A stretch of DNA of 64,000 nucleotides from Slackia faecicanis (GTDB lineage: Bacteria; Actinomycetota; Coriobacteriia; Coriobacteriales; Eggerthellaceae), in assembly GCF_003725295.1 (NCBI RefSeq), contig NZ_QICB01000002.1:1-64000 (forward strand). The letters are read 5' to 3'. Below are positions 15,835-24,819 of the stretch, piece by piece. Each line of letters opens with the position of its first letter. Within the stretch, counting starts at the first letter, position 1. The translations under genes were made by a program, and so were the position numbers. Under the pieces are notes generated by a model, which was not told the DNA's origin, ran no database searches, and was given only the letters and a program-made list of their open reading frames with translations.

Positions 15835-16718
15835 GCGTGAAGATTTCCGTCCCCGCCACCTCGGCCAATCTCGGCATCGGCTACGACTGTCTCGGCATGG
15901 CGGTCAGCCTGTATTCCCATTTCACCTTCGACCGCGCCGACGAGCTGACGATCACCGGATGCCCGGAGAAATACCGCGACGAGAACAACCTGGTATACCG
16001 TTCGTTCGTGCTGGCGCTCGAGCATTGGGGCGAAAAGCCCTTCCCCATCTCGATCCACATCGATACGGACATCCCCGTTTCCCGCGGACTCGGCTCCTCT
16101 TCCACCTGCACGGTGGCGGGCATCATGGGCGCCGCAGCGCTGACGGGCCGCATCGTGGGGCGCGCCGAGGCGGTCAGCATCGCCACGCAGATGGAGGGCC
16201 ATCCCGACAACGTGGCGCCCGCCATCATGGGCTCGCTCGTGTGCTCGTTCACGCCCGAAGGCGAACTGCCGCGCTGCATCCGCTACGACGTGAACCACCA
16301 CCTGAAGTTCATCACCGTGATTCCTCCCTACGAGGTGAAAACGGAAAGCGCGCGCAAGATCGTGCCGACGGACGTGCCCCTTTCCACCGCGGTGTGGCAG
16401 ATGGGCCGTATTTCGGGATTGACGCGCGGCCTGGAGGCGGGCGACGTCGAGCTGATCGCGGCGGCGTGCGAAGACAAGCTCCAGGAGCCCTATCGCCGCA
16501 CGCTGATTCCCGACTACGACGAAGTCAGGCGCATCTGCCTGGAAGGCGGCGCCTGCACCATGTGGATTTCCGGCTCCGGATCGACCATGATGGCCGTGAC
16601 GGCCGACGGCCTGGTGGCCGAAAGCCTGCGGGCGCGCCTGGCCGCCCTCTACCCCGCGTTCGAGGTGCACGTGCTCGAGTGCGACACGAAGGGCGTCAGG
16701 ATCTCCTACGCGGAATAA
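15831..16718 (+). CDS. thrB: Homoserine kinase
   Basis: This 295-aa GHMP-family kinase makes O-phosphohomoserine for ThrC. It has PATSANLGIGYDCLGMA near the N-terminus, the ATP loop PVSRGLGSSSTCTVAG (82-97) and the C-terminal WISGSGSTMMAV. The start is a GTG that overlaps the thrC stop (GTGA), so translation is probably coupled. The pair completes the threonine branch fed by lysC-asd on the other strand. Confidence 0.95.
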   Translation: MSVKISVPATSANLGIGYDCLGMAVSLYSHFTFDRADELTITGCPEKYRDENNLVYRSFVLALEHWGEKPFPISIHIDTDIPVSRGLGSSSTCTVAGIMGAAALTGRIVGRAEAVSIATQMEGHPDNVAPAIMGSLVCSFTPEGELPRCIRYDVNHHLKFITVIPPYEVKTESARKIVPTDVPLSTAVWQMGRISGLTRGLEAGDVELIAAACEDKLQEPYRRTLIPDYDEVRRICLEGGACTMWISGSGSTMMAVTADGLVAESLRARLAALYPAFEVHVLECDTKGVRISYAE

Positions 16719-16782
16719 CGGCGCCGGCCGCCGCATGAAAAACACCGCCGAACGACGCGCTTGAATGCGGCGCCGTTGCATC

Positions 16783-16827
16783 GCCTCCCGTTTCTTGGAT
16801 AAGGAAATGAAACGGGAGGCTTTCTTT
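16783..16827 (+). terminator. Terminator of thrC-thrB
   Basis: GCCTCCCGTTTC and GAAACGGGAGGC form a perfect 12-bp stem followed by TTTCTTT, 65 bp after the thrB stop. Confidence 0.92.
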
Positions 16828-16854
16828 ATGGTCGCCTGGGAAAACGCGCGACAG

Positions 16855-16886
16855 AAAAGCCGCGGACATGTTCGAACGCGGCTTTT
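16855..16886 (-). terminator. Terminator of the degV-pflX group
   Basis: AAAAGCCGCG and CGCGGCTTTT form a 10-bp stem whose arms end in A4/T4, so it can work in both directions. It lies 131 bp after the minus-strand radical SAM gene. Confidence 0.75.
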
Positions 16887-17016
16887 CTCGCAAAGCCGCG
16901 TTGCGCGGCGCATACGCGAAATCGACGCGGCCCGCCGCACAACGCGGCGGCGCTGACGTCGCGGAAAACATCGTTCTTCAGAAACCCTCGGGGAGCCGTC
17001 CCCTGCCGAAACCCGC

Positions 17017-17910
17017 TCAGCGGGATGCGAGATCTTCGCCCACGACGCCTTCGAGGCTGTCGAAATCGGGAATGAAGCTTTCCTCGGCGGCGTCGCCGTC
17101 CTGCCAGAAATACTCGTCGCAGCCGATCGAGTCGGCGAAATCGAGAAGCTCCTCGTATTCGTCGGCCGACACCCTGCGCTCCAGCTCGGGGTGGTCGGGG
17201 CACGACGAAGGCGGCGTGTACTGGCTCATCATGCTCAGCGTTGCCCGGTCGCCGTACGTCTCGTGCACGAAGCGCACGTTTTCCTTCGCCTCGTCGAGGT
17301 GGCCGGGAAGCGCCAGAATGCGCACGATGACATCGGCATCGGTGCGCGCCATGGCCGCAAGCGCGGCGCGCGCGACAGCGGGGTAATCGGGCGCATGCGA
17401 GTACGCCTTCGCCGTGGCGGGAGCGGCATAGCGCATATCGGTCAAGAACACGTCGACATGCGGCGCCACGAAGGCGATCGTCTCGGGCGTTTCGTAGCCC
17501 GAGGTGTTCCAGACCACGGGAAGGCCCAGGCCCGCACGGCGCGCGCGAACGAGCGCCTCGACGGCATGCGGCGCGTAATGCGTTGCCGTGACCAGATTCA
17601 CGTTGAGCGCGCCGAGGTCTTGCAGCTCGAGGAATATCTTCGCCAAGCGGTCCACGGAAATATCGGCGCCCGAACTGCCGTTGGCGATCGAGGCGTTTTG
17701 GCAGTACGCGCAATGCAGCGGGCAGTTCGAGAAGAAAACGGTGCCGCTGCCCGCATCGCCCGAGATGGGAGGCTCCTCCCAGAAATGCAGCGCCGCGCGC
17801 GCGACGCGCAGCTCATCCGCCGCGCCGCATACCCCGCGCCGCCCCGCGGCACGATTCGCGCCGCACTTGCGCGGACACAGCTCGCACTGCTCCAAATGCG
17901 CTTCGAACAT
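17017..17910 (-). CDS. PflX-like radical SAM protein
   Basis: This 297-aa protein has an N-terminal cysteine set (Cys9, 12, 16, 28 in CELCPRKCGANR...GVCGA) followed by a radical SAM cluster motif CPLHCAYC (Cys63, 67, 70). This combination is typical of COG1313 proteins related to pyruvate formate-lyase activases (PflX). Other conserved parts are LNVNLVTATHYAPH and WNTSGYE. The glycyl-radical or other target is unknown. The ATG at 17910 has AGGGGG upstream and gives the family N-terminus. It is downstream of two degV genes on the same strand, 64 bp after the first. Confidence 0.85.
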   Translation of the reverse strand: MFEAHLEQCELCPRKCGANRAAGRRGVCGAADELRVARAALHFWEEPPISGDAGSGTVFFSNCPLHCAYCQNASIANGSSGADISVDRLAKIFLELQDLGALNVNLVTATHYAPHAVEALVRARRAGLGLPVVWNTSGYETPETIAFVAPHVDVFLTDMRYAAPATAKAYSHAPDYPAVARAALAAMARTDADVIVRILALPGHLDEAKENVRFVHETYGDRATLSMMSQYTPPSSCPDHPELERRVSADEYEELLDFADSIGCDEYFWQDGDAAEESFIPDFDSLEGVVGEDLASR

Positions 17911-17974
17911 GCATCCCCCTTCATGCGACGCGATACGGCAGGCAGACCAAGACGCCCCCCCCGCGCGAAAACCC

Positions 17975-18901
17975 TTACGCTCCTTTGACCTTGCGCGCGA
18001 TGCGGTCGGCGACCGACAGGTCTTCGCGGCGGTCTTTGCCCCAGAACACGATGGCGAGCATGTCGGGACCGACATGGCTGCCGATCACAGGCCCGATGGC
18101 GCTGTCCATGAACAGCACGCTTTCGTCGTGCTTCGTCAACGCATCGTGCAGGCGCTCCATGTCTTTCGGGCAATCGGCGTGGCCCGTGACCACGCACTGG
18201 GAGAAATCGTTTTCGTCACGGCGCTCGAAATAGTATTCGACCAGTTGCTTGATCGCTTTCTTGCGACCGCGCGCGACGCCTTTCAGCGACAGCTTGCCGT
18301 CGGTGCCGATCGTCAGAAGCGGCTTCACGTCGAGCTTCGCGCCGGCGTATGCGACGGAATCGGGAATGCGGCCGCCGCGGCGCAGGCTTTCCAGGTCGTC
18401 CACCATGAACAGCGCGTTCACGAAATAGCGCGCCTCGCTCGCCCATGCTGCGAGCTCGCAAGCCGTCAGGCCCATCTCGCGCTGGCGGATGGCCTCATAG
18501 ACCAGCAAGGCCTCGGCGACCGAAGCGAGCTTGGTATCGACGATATGCAGCTCCATATCGGGATAGCGCTCTTTGACCTGGTCGTACACGATGGTCGAAA
18601 CGTCGTAGCTTCCCGACAGGCCCGAAGAAAAGCTCAGATACACCGTGGGAACGCCGCTTTGCGCAGCGACCTCGAACGCCTCCGTGAACGCGGGGATCGA
18701 CACCTGCGCGGTGGTGGGCTGCTCGCCTGCGCGCATGCGCTCGAAGAACTCGTGCGCGGACATGCTGCGGCCCAGGTCGTCGAGGTGCTCTTCCTCTCCG
18801 AACAGGCACGGGAATCGAATCAGGTAGACGCCGTCGCGATCGACCACGTCGAAAGGCAGGTCGCAGCAGGAATCGACGATGAGATTGCATCGAGCGGTCA
18901 T
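17975..18901 (-). CDS. DegV family fatty-acid-binding protein (copy 1)
   Basis: This 308-aa protein has the DegV start LIVDSCCDLPFDVVDRDGV, TAQVSIPAFTEAF, the SFSSGLSGSYD loop and the C-terminal GPVIGSHVGPDMLAIVFWG. DegV/FakB proteins bind fatty acids and in Firmicutes present them to a fatty acid kinase. No FakA gene is in the window. It overlaps nothing, has AGGAG upstream and follows the second degV gene by 67 bp. The two copies are clearly different in sequence, so they may bind different acyl chains. Confidence 0.92.
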   Translation of the reverse strand: MTARCNLIVDSCCDLPFDVVDRDGVYLIRFPCLFGEEEHLDDLGRSMSAHEFFERMRAGEQPTTAQVSIPAFTEAFEVAAQSGVPTVYLSFSSGLSGSYDVSTIVYDQVKERYPDMELHIVDTKLASVAEALLVYEAIRQREMGLTACELAAWASEARYFVNALFMVDDLESLRRGGRIPDSVAYAGAKLDVKPLLTIGTDGKLSLKGVARGRKKAIKQLVEYYFERRDENDFSQCVVTGHADCPKDMERLHDALTKHDESVLFMDSAIGPVIGSHVGPDMLAIVFWGKDRREDLSVADRIARKVKGA

Positions 18902-18968
18902 ATGGCTCCTCTCGGGCCGAAGCCCTTCATAGGTGATAGTTCAAGCATGCCGGCAGGCAAACGGGCGC

Positions 18969-19871
18969 CTAGTTCACGAACGAAATCAAGTCGGCTTTTT
19001 CGGTGAGCTTGCCCTCGAGCGGGCGGGCGCACGTGTAGGCGATGCCCATAGCGGGACCGACATGCAGGCCCACGACGGGGCTTACCGGCAGCACGCGCAC
19101 CGAACGGCCCAGATACGGCTCCACGACGGTGCGGGCCCATTCGACGGCATCGTCGGACGAACCGATATAGTGTACCACGGCGTCTTCGAGGCCCTTCTCT
19201 TCGGCGTCGGCCTTGAAGGTCTCGAACGCCTGGGCGATGGCCTTTTTCTGCGTGCGAGCCTTGGCTATGTCGAGCGGCATGCCGTCGCGCACCGTGAGCA
19301 CGGGCACAAGGCGCACCAGATTGCCGAGCAGCGCCTTGGCCGCGCCGATCCGGCCGCCCTTCTGCAGAAACGTCAGATTCGTCGGCGCGAAGAGGAATCG
19401 CGTGCGGGACACGGCATCGGCGGCCGCGCGGGCGCACTCTTCGAGCGTCTTGCCCTGGGCGACGGCTTTTTGGGCGGCGAGCACGCAATACGCCTGGTCC
19501 CATCCGGTCGAGCACGTATCCACGACGGCGGCCTTGAAATCGATGTTGCGGGCATGCACCGCGCGCGCCGCGCGCAGCGCCCCTTCGAGGGTGCCCGACA
19601 TCTTCGACGAGATGAACACGCCGAGCACCTCGTCGCCCTGCGCGGCGGCCTTTTCGAAATAGTCCTCGAAAGCCTGCTGCGAAGGCTGCGACGACGTGGG
19701 AATGTCATCGGCCATCTGCGGCAATCGCGCGTAGAACGCATCGAGGTCCATCTCGGCGTCGACGTATTCGATATCGCCTTCGCGCACGTACAGCGAAACG
19801 ACGTCGATTCCCAGGGCCTTGGCATCCTGCGCAGGAATAGAGGCGACCGAATCGGTAAGAAGCTTGATCAT
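18969..19871 (-). CDS. DegV family fatty-acid-binding protein (copy 2)
   Basis: This 300-aa protein has IKLLTDSVASIPAQDAKALGIDVVSLYV at the N-terminus, PTSSQPSQQAFEDYF, VFISSKMSGTLEGA and RIGAAKALLGNLVRLVPVL. These cover the two alpha/beta domains of DegV. Its C-terminus has PVVGLHVGPAMGIAY, like its neighbour. It is the first gene of the degV-degV-pflX group. A -10-like TACAAT lies at 19930-19935 on the minus strand. The ligand is not determinable from sequence. Confidence 0.92.
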   Translation of the reverse strand: MIKLLTDSVASIPAQDAKALGIDVVSLYVREGDIEYVDAEMDLDAFYARLPQMADDIPTSSQPSQQAFEDYFEKAAAQGDEVLGVFISSKMSGTLEGALRAARAVHARNIDFKAAVVDTCSTGWDQAYCVLAAQKAVAQGKTLEECARAAADAVSRTRFLFAPTNLTFLQKGGRIGAAKALLGNLVRLVPVLTVRDGMPLDIAKARTQKKAIAQAFETFKADAEEKGLEDAVVHYIGSSDDAVEWARTVVEPYLGRSVRVLPVSPVVGLHVGPAMGIAYTCARPLEGKLTEKADLISFVN

Positions 19872-19962
19872 GGAGCACCTGCCTCGTCATGGCGCCGCGC
19901 GAACGCGACGCGGCCTTTTCGTGTCCGCTATTGTAGTCCTGCCGCAGCGGATGCGGGCGAAC

Positions 19963-19998
19963 GGATCGCATCGCCACGAAACCGCCGCGATGCGATCC
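19963..19998 (-). terminator. Hairpin after pncB
   Basis: GGATCGCATCGC and GCGATGCGATCC form a perfect 12-bp stem, 13 bp after the pncB stop. There is no T-run, so termination efficiency is uncertain. Confidence 0.6.
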
Positions 19999-20010
19999 GA
20001 AGGCGCCGCT

Positions 20011-21510
20011 TTAGCGAAGCGGCGTGCGGGCCGCGCGCAAAGACGCCGCCATGGCGGCGCGGCGGTGCCACAGGCCAGCCTCCAGGCCCACCGGATACGA
20101 ATGGGGATTGAGGAAGCGCTTCTGCGATTCGTCGAGATGGCGCAGGCCTTCGATCGTGCGCGCGCGAGCCGCCGTGGCGGAGCGCTCCTCGTCGGGCAGG
20201 ACCGATTCGCCTTCGCGCGCGAGCGGGGCGAGCAACGTCTCGTATTCGAGCCCGCCGAGTTCCTTGCAGCGCAGCAGGTCGGAGGGGTCGATGATCGTGC
20301 CGTTCTCGTCGATGGCCTCATTGACGTCGAACACCATATCGCCCGCCAGACGGCCGTCCGCGAAACGATAGCGGCGCACGTCCAAAACGCCCGGCAGCGT
20401 GAGCTTGGAAGACTGCTCCGATACCTTCAGACGCGCCGACCAGGCATCGTCTGCCGAAGCGCGCGTGGCCGAAAGCTTGTACACGCCGCCAAGCGACGGT
20501 TGATCGTAGGCCGTTGCGAGCTTCGTGCCCACGCCCCACGACATGACCTGCGCGCCCTGCTCGCGGATGGACTTGATCGTGTATTCGTCCAAATCGTTGG
20601 AGAGCACGATGCCGCAATCGGTCAGACCCGCCTCGTCGAGCCGCTCGCGGGCGTAGCGCGCAAGCCACGCCAGGTCGCCCGAGTCGATGCGGATGCCCGA
20701 GAGGCGCTCGCCCCTCTCGCGCATCTCGAGGCCCACCGTGATGGCGTTGTCGATGCCGCGCTTGACGTCGTAGGTGTCAACGAGAAGCACGCAGTTGGTC
20801 GGGAAGCTCTTCGCGTAGGCGCGAAACGCCTCGAGCTCGTCGTCGAAGGCCATGACCCACGAATGCGCATGGGTGCCCGACACGGGAATGTCGAACATCT
20901 TGCCGGCGAGCACGTTCGAGGTGGACGCGCAGCCGCCCACGACCGCGGCGCGGCTCGCCCACAGCGACCCGCCCGCACCCTGGGCGCGGCGCAGGCCGAA
21001 TTCGGCCACAGGCGCCTCGGCGGCCAGGCAGACGCGCGCGGCCTTGGTGGCGACCAGCGTCTGGAAGTTCATGCAGCACAGAAGAGCGGTCTCGAGCAGC
21101 TGGCACTGCAGAATCGGACCTGTCACCCTGACGATCGGCTCCATGGGAAAGACCACGGTTCCTTCGCGCACCGCATCGACCCGGACCGTCAGGCGCATCG
21201 AGCGCAGATAATCCAGGAAATCGCTGTCGAACAGGGCTCCGCCGCCCGGGGCGTCCAGCGATGCGAGGTAGGCGATATCGTCGTCGGAGAAGGCGAAGCC
21301 GTCGATCATCTCGGCGAGCTGCGCCGCGCCGCAGGCGATCGCGAAGCCTCCCTTGAAGGGGTTGTCGCGGAAGAACATGTGGAAGCACGCCTGCTCGTCG
21401 GCCTTGCCGTTCTCCCAATAGCCCTGGGCCATGGTGAGCTGGTAGAGGTCGGTCAGAAGCGCATAGGCCAGCGTGGTGCGGCCGTCGCGACGAAGCGGCG
21501 TTTCGGTCAT
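20011..21510 (-). CDS. pncB: Nicotinate phosphoribosyltransferase
   Basis: This 499-aa enzyme of the Preiss-Handler pathway joins nicotinate and PRPP to nicotinate mononucleotide for NAD synthesis. Visible hallmarks are LLTDLYQLTMAQGYW, FFRDNPFKGGFAIACG, SGTHAHSWVMAFDDE with the catalytic His, the LVDTYDVKRGIDNAI segment and GIRIDSGDLAWLA. The ATG at 21510 follows AAAGGA. A TTG two codons upstream is less likely. It stands alone between its own hairpin and the terminator of the fumA-ricT chain. Confidence 0.95.
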   Translation of the reverse strand: MTETPLRRDGRTTLAYALLTDLYQLTMAQGYWENGKADEQACFHMFFRDNPFKGGFAIACGAAQLAEMIDGFAFSDDDIAYLASLDAPGGGALFDSDFLDYLRSMRLTVRVDAVREGTVVFPMEPIVRVTGPILQCQLLETALLCCMNFQTLVATKAARVCLAAEAPVAEFGLRRAQGAGGSLWASRAAVVGGCASTSNVLAGKMFDIPVSGTHAHSWVMAFDDELEAFRAYAKSFPTNCVLLVDTYDVKRGIDNAITVGLEMRERGERLSGIRIDSGDLAWLARYARERLDEAGLTDCGIVLSNDLDEYTIKSIREQGAQVMSWGVGTKLATAYDQPSLGGVYKLSATRASADDAWSARLKVSEQSSKLTLPGVLDVRRYRFADGRLAGDMVFDVNEAIDENGTIIDPSDLLRCKELGGLEYETLLAPLAREGESVLPDEERSATAARARTIEGLRHLDESQKRFLNPHSYPVGLEAGLWHRRAAMAASLRAARTPLR

Positions 21511-21555
21511 GGGCAAGGTCCTTTCTCGAAAATGGGCGCGCGGGCGCCCCTATGC

Positions 21556-21585
21556 AAAACCGCCGCATGCGACGACATGCGGCGG
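21556..21585 (-). terminator. Terminator of the fumA-fumB-tmk-holB-ricT chain
   Basis: CCGCCGCATG and CATGCGGCGG form a perfect 10-bp stem with a 6-nt loop. It is followed by TTTTGC on the minus strand, just after the ricT stop. Confidence 0.85.
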
Positions 21586-21591
21586 CGGGTT

Positions 21592-22959
21592 CTAACGGTC
21601 CTGGCGAGGATCGGCGCCCTGGGCCTTATGGCTGCGGCGGCGCGACTTACGATGCTCGGAAGAGGCCTGGGGCTGGTTTTGACGCTGCTGCTGCGACGAG
21701 CGGGGCTTGTCCTGCGAGCGCACATCTGAAAGACCCGACGAACGCTGGCCCGGCCTGCGGGTCCTGGGCTTGTCGGACTGCGGCTTGCCCTGGCCCTGCT
21801 GCTTGCCGCCCTGCTTCGACGCATTCTGGCGCTGCGGCTTGCCGCCCTGAGGAGCCTGCTTGCCGCGCTCGCGCTTATCGCCCTGCTGGCGCTGCTGCTT
21901 CGAAGGCGCATCCTGCGACGACGCCGAAGACGACTGGGCGCCCGAGCGTCCCGAACGGCGGCGGCGGCGCGAGGAGCGCTTCTTCTCTTCGTCGCGATTG
22001 CGCGAAGACGAGCTGCGCGCGGCGTTGTCGGCCAGCTTGTCGGTGCCAGTGAACATCGGCGTGACCAGCACCTCGGAAGGCACCGTGGGAGCATTGCCCT
22101 GGTTCACGCACTCATCGTACACGTCGGCAGGAACGATGCCCGGCTTGCCCGTTTTCTTGTCGGTCTCCATTTCGGACACGGGAATCTTGACGCGCTTGTC
22201 GCCCGCCATGATCGTGACCGTTTCGCGCGGCACGTTGATATCGATGACCTTGGCGTCGCCTTCGGGGGTGGACACCATGGAATTCATCTTGGGGCAGCGC
22301 GACTTGAACTCTTTATAGGTATCGGCCTCATAGCGCAGGCAGCACATCAGACGGCCGCACACGCCCGAGATCTTCTGCGGGTTGAGCGAGAGGTCCTGGT
22401 CTTTGGCCATGCGGATCGACACCGGGTTGAATTCTCCGCCGAACCTCTTGCAGCACAGCTCCTGGCCGCAGTGGCCCAGGCCGCCCACGATGCGGGCTTC
22501 GTCGCGCACGCCGATCTGGCGCATGTCGATGCGCACATGGAAGCGGGCGGCGAGCGAACGCACGAGCTCGCGGAAATCGACGCGGTCTTCGGCTTCGAAG
22601 TAGAAGACGGCCTTGTCGCCGTCGAAGAGGAACTCGACCGTCACGGGATGCATGTCGAGCTTGTGCTCGGCCACCATCTGCTTGAACACGGGCAGCGCCT
22701 CGGCCGCCTTGTCCTGCATCTCTTTCCAGACCTGCTCGTCTTCGGGCGTCGCTTTGCGCACGACCGGCTTGAGCGCGCACTTCAGCGCGTTGAGGGCCTT
22801 CTGCTCGACCTTCTTGAGGTCTTCGTCGGCGATGCCGTATTCCAGACCGCGCTCGGTGCGCACGATCAGCGCATCGCCCGCGGCGAATTCGACCCCGTTG
22901 GGATCGAACCACAGCACCTTGGGGTTATATGTCAGCCTGACGGCGGCGACGTTAGGCAT
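21592..22959 (-). CDS. ricT: PSP1/RicT (YaaT) family protein with long basic tail
   Basis: This 455-aa protein has a PSP1 core (about 1-290): MPNVAAVRLTYNPKVLWFDP, then cysteine motifs HCGQELCC (Cys164, 169, 170) and GVCGRLMCC (Cys201, 206, 207). These cysteines bind Fe-S in Bacillus RicT. RicT acts with RicA/RicF on RNase Y-dependent mRNA processing. Residues from about 310 form a disordered Q/R/K/S-rich extension of some 145 residues, absent from Bacillus RicT, which could bind RNA. It overlaps the holB stop by 8 bp; YaaT next to holB is a conserved neighbourhood. Confidence 0.9.
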   Translation of the reverse strand: MPNVAAVRLTYNPKVLWFDPNGVEFAAGDALIVRTERGLEYGIADEDLKKVEQKALNALKCALKPVVRKATPEDEQVWKEMQDKAAEALPVFKQMVAEHKLDMHPVTVEFLFDGDKAVFYFEAEDRVDFRELVRSLAARFHVRIDMRQIGVRDEARIVGGLGHCGQELCCKRFGGEFNPVSIRMAKDQDLSLNPQKISGVCGRLMCCLRYEADTYKEFKSRCPKMNSMVSTPEGDAKVIDINVPRETVTIMAGDKRVKIPVSEMETDKKTGKPGIVPADVYDECVNQGNAPTVPSEVLVTPMFTGTDKLADNAARSSSSRNRDEEKKRSSRRRRRSGRSGAQSSSASSQDAPSKQQRQQGDKRERGKQAPQGGKPQRQNASKQGGKQQGQGKPQSDKPRTRRPGQRSSGLSDVRSQDKPRSSQQQRQNQPQASSEHRKSRRRSHKAQGADPRQDR

Positions 22960-24082
22960 ACAGTACCTCTCTTATCTCGAAAAGCATGGCTTCGATACTC
23001 ACTTGCGGCGATACATTATACGAGATGGCCGTTTCAGCGGCCGAAACCCGTTCCAAAGCTTCGCAAACCCGCCCCAGGTCGGTGCGGCCCGCGCAATCGC
23101 GCAGCGCGTCGATGCAGTCCACGTTGACGACCAAGCCTTCGGCCTGCGAGCAGATCATGCCGACATCGCGCAGCCACGAGCGCGTGATGCTGGTCACCTG
23201 GCCCAGCAGCTCGAAGCTCGCTTGGGAAAGGGCGCGCTTGTTGCGCGTCTCGAGCGTCTTGAGCGCCGCCTTCTGTAGGAATTCGGCGCGCTCCTCCATC
23301 ATGCGCTCCTGCTCGCGGCGCACCTCGTCGAGGGGCGCCTTGGCGGCGAGCACGATATCGGAAGCGCACGAGAGCACGTCGATATCGTCGGCGCGGGCAA
23401 GCGACGCCAGCGCCGCGACCATCTTGCGCCTGAACTGGGCGCGCTCTTTCGAGCGCAGGAACTCGGCGGCTTTCGTGATCGAGCCGCCGCAGGCCTCGAT
23501 GGCGATGGAGGCCTCGGGCAGCGTGCATCCCGTATTCTGCACCAAGATCCCCGCCGCCTCGCTCGCAGGAATGTGGCGGAACGGCACCACCTGGCAGCGC
23601 GACACGATCGTCGGAAGCACGCTTTCGCGCGTGCGGCCCAGCAAGATCAGCACCACGTCCGACGGCGGTTCCTCGAGCGTTTTGAGGAAGGCATTGGCGG
23701 GCGCCGCGCCCATCAGGTCGACCCGGTCGATGATATAGACCTTCTTGTTCGCCTCGATCGGCGCAAGCGACGTGTCGGCCACCAGGTCGCGCACCTGGTC
23801 GACCACGTAGCCCTGTGCGCCTTCGGGAGCCAGATAATGGACGTCGGGGTGCGTCTTGCGCGCGATCTTGGCGCACGAGGCCGACGTGCAGCCTTCGCAA
23901 TCGGAGCACGGGTCGCTCGCGCACAGGATGGCCCGCGCGAACGAGAACGCGGCCTGCGTCTTGTTCGAGCCCGACGGACCGCAGAACAGATACGCGTGGC
24001 TTACCTTTCCCGACGAGACGCAGGCGCGCAGGAACTCGCGCACGCGCGGCTGACCGAAAACGCTTTCGAAGACGTCGGCCAT
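22952..24082 (-). CDS. holB: DNA polymerase III delta' subunit
   Basis: This 376-aa clamp-loader subunit starts ADVFESVFGQPRVREFLRACV. It has an AAA+ P-loop GPSGSNKT (35-42), which departs from GKT/S by an Asn, and a zinc module with Cys54, 59, 62, 65 and 70. VYIIDRVDLMGAAPANAFLKTLEEPP is Walker B plus sensor, and TIVSRCQ the arginine-finger region. The start at 24082 overlaps the tmk stop by one base (TGATG). The adjacent ATG at 24085 is the alternative. It lies between tmk and ricT, as in Bacillus. Confidence 0.93.
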   Translation of the reverse strand: MADVFESVFGQPRVREFLRACVSSGKVSHAYLFCGPSGSNKTQAAFSFARAILCASDPCSDCEGCTSASCAKIARKTHPDVHYLAPEGAQGYVVDQVRDLVADTSLAPIEANKKVYIIDRVDLMGAAPANAFLKTLEEPPSDVVLILLGRTRESVLPTIVSRCQVVPFRHIPASEAAGILVQNTGCTLPEASIAIEACGGSITKAAEFLRSKERAQFRRKMVAALASLARADDIDVLSCASDIVLAAKAPLDEVRREQERMMEERAEFLQKAALKTLETRNKRALSQASFELLGQVTSITRSWLRDVGMICSQAEGLVVNVDCIDALRDCAGRTDLGRVCEALERVSAAETAISYNVSPQVSIEAMLFEIREVLYA

Positions 24083-24819
24083 CATATCCTCGATTCCGCG
24101 ACGCGGCGCGCATCGGCCTCGCGAGCCATGTCCAGCACGCCGTCGAGTGCTAGCTCGGGAAGCAGCGGCGCGAGATGCGCGAACACGGCGCGCGCCGCCT
24201 CTTCGATGGAATCGCACGGCGCCACCACGCGGACGCGGTCGGGCTCGCGGGCCGCGATGACGCGAAACGCCTCGTTCACGCGCTCATGAAACGCCTCGCC
24301 CGCCTGCTCGAGGCGGTCGGGCTGCGCGACCGCCTCGGCACGGCACAGGCCCGAAGCCGCCGAAGGGGCTTCGAGCACGATGGTCATATCAGGACGCACG
24401 CCCTGGCATGCCGCCTCGTTGGCGCGCAGGACCGCCGTCTCGTCGAGGCCGCGACCGTACGCCTGATACGCCACTGTGGAATCGCAGAATCGGTCGCACA
24501 GCACCACGGCGCCGCGCGCGAGGGCAGGCGCGATCTTCTCGCTCACCAGCTGGGCGCGGGCGGCTTCGTAGACGAACAGCTCGCACATGGGGGCCATCTC
24601 GCCGTTCGAAGGATCGAGCACCACCGCGCGAAGCTGCTCGCCGATGGCGGTGCCGCCCGGTTCGCGCAGGCGCACCGCCTCGCGTCCCGCGGAGCGCAGG
24701 GCTTCGGCGAACAGGGCCGTCTGAGTGGATTTGCCCGCGCCCTCCCCTCCTTCGAAGGTGACGAAAACGCCGGTAGAATCGGCGGCGACCGATGCGCCGA
24801 TGCGGCTCGCGTTAGCCAT
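24082..24819 (-). CDS. tmk: Thymidylate kinase
   Basis: This 245-aa enzyme phosphorylates dTMP to dTDP. The P-loop FEGGEGAGKST lies at 22-32 after a 15-residue N-terminal extension. LREPGGTAIGEQLR carries the DR-like motif, and CDRFCDSTVAYQAYGRGLDE is the catalytic arginine and base-binding region. The ATG at 24819 is favoured by GGGGAG upstream. It overlaps the fumB stop by 8 bp and leads directly into holB. Confidence 0.94.
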   Translation of the reverse strand: MANASRIGASVAADSTGVFVTFEGGEGAGKSTQTALFAEALRSAGREAVRLREPGGTAIGEQLRAVVLDPSNGEMAPMCELFVYEAARAQLVSEKIAPALARGAVVLCDRFCDSTVAYQAYGRGLDETAVLRANEAACQGVRPDMTIVLEAPSAASGLCRAEAVAQPDRLEQAGEAFHERVNEAFRVIAAREPDRVRVVAPCDSIEEAARAVFAHLAPLLPELALDGVLDMAREADARRVAESRI

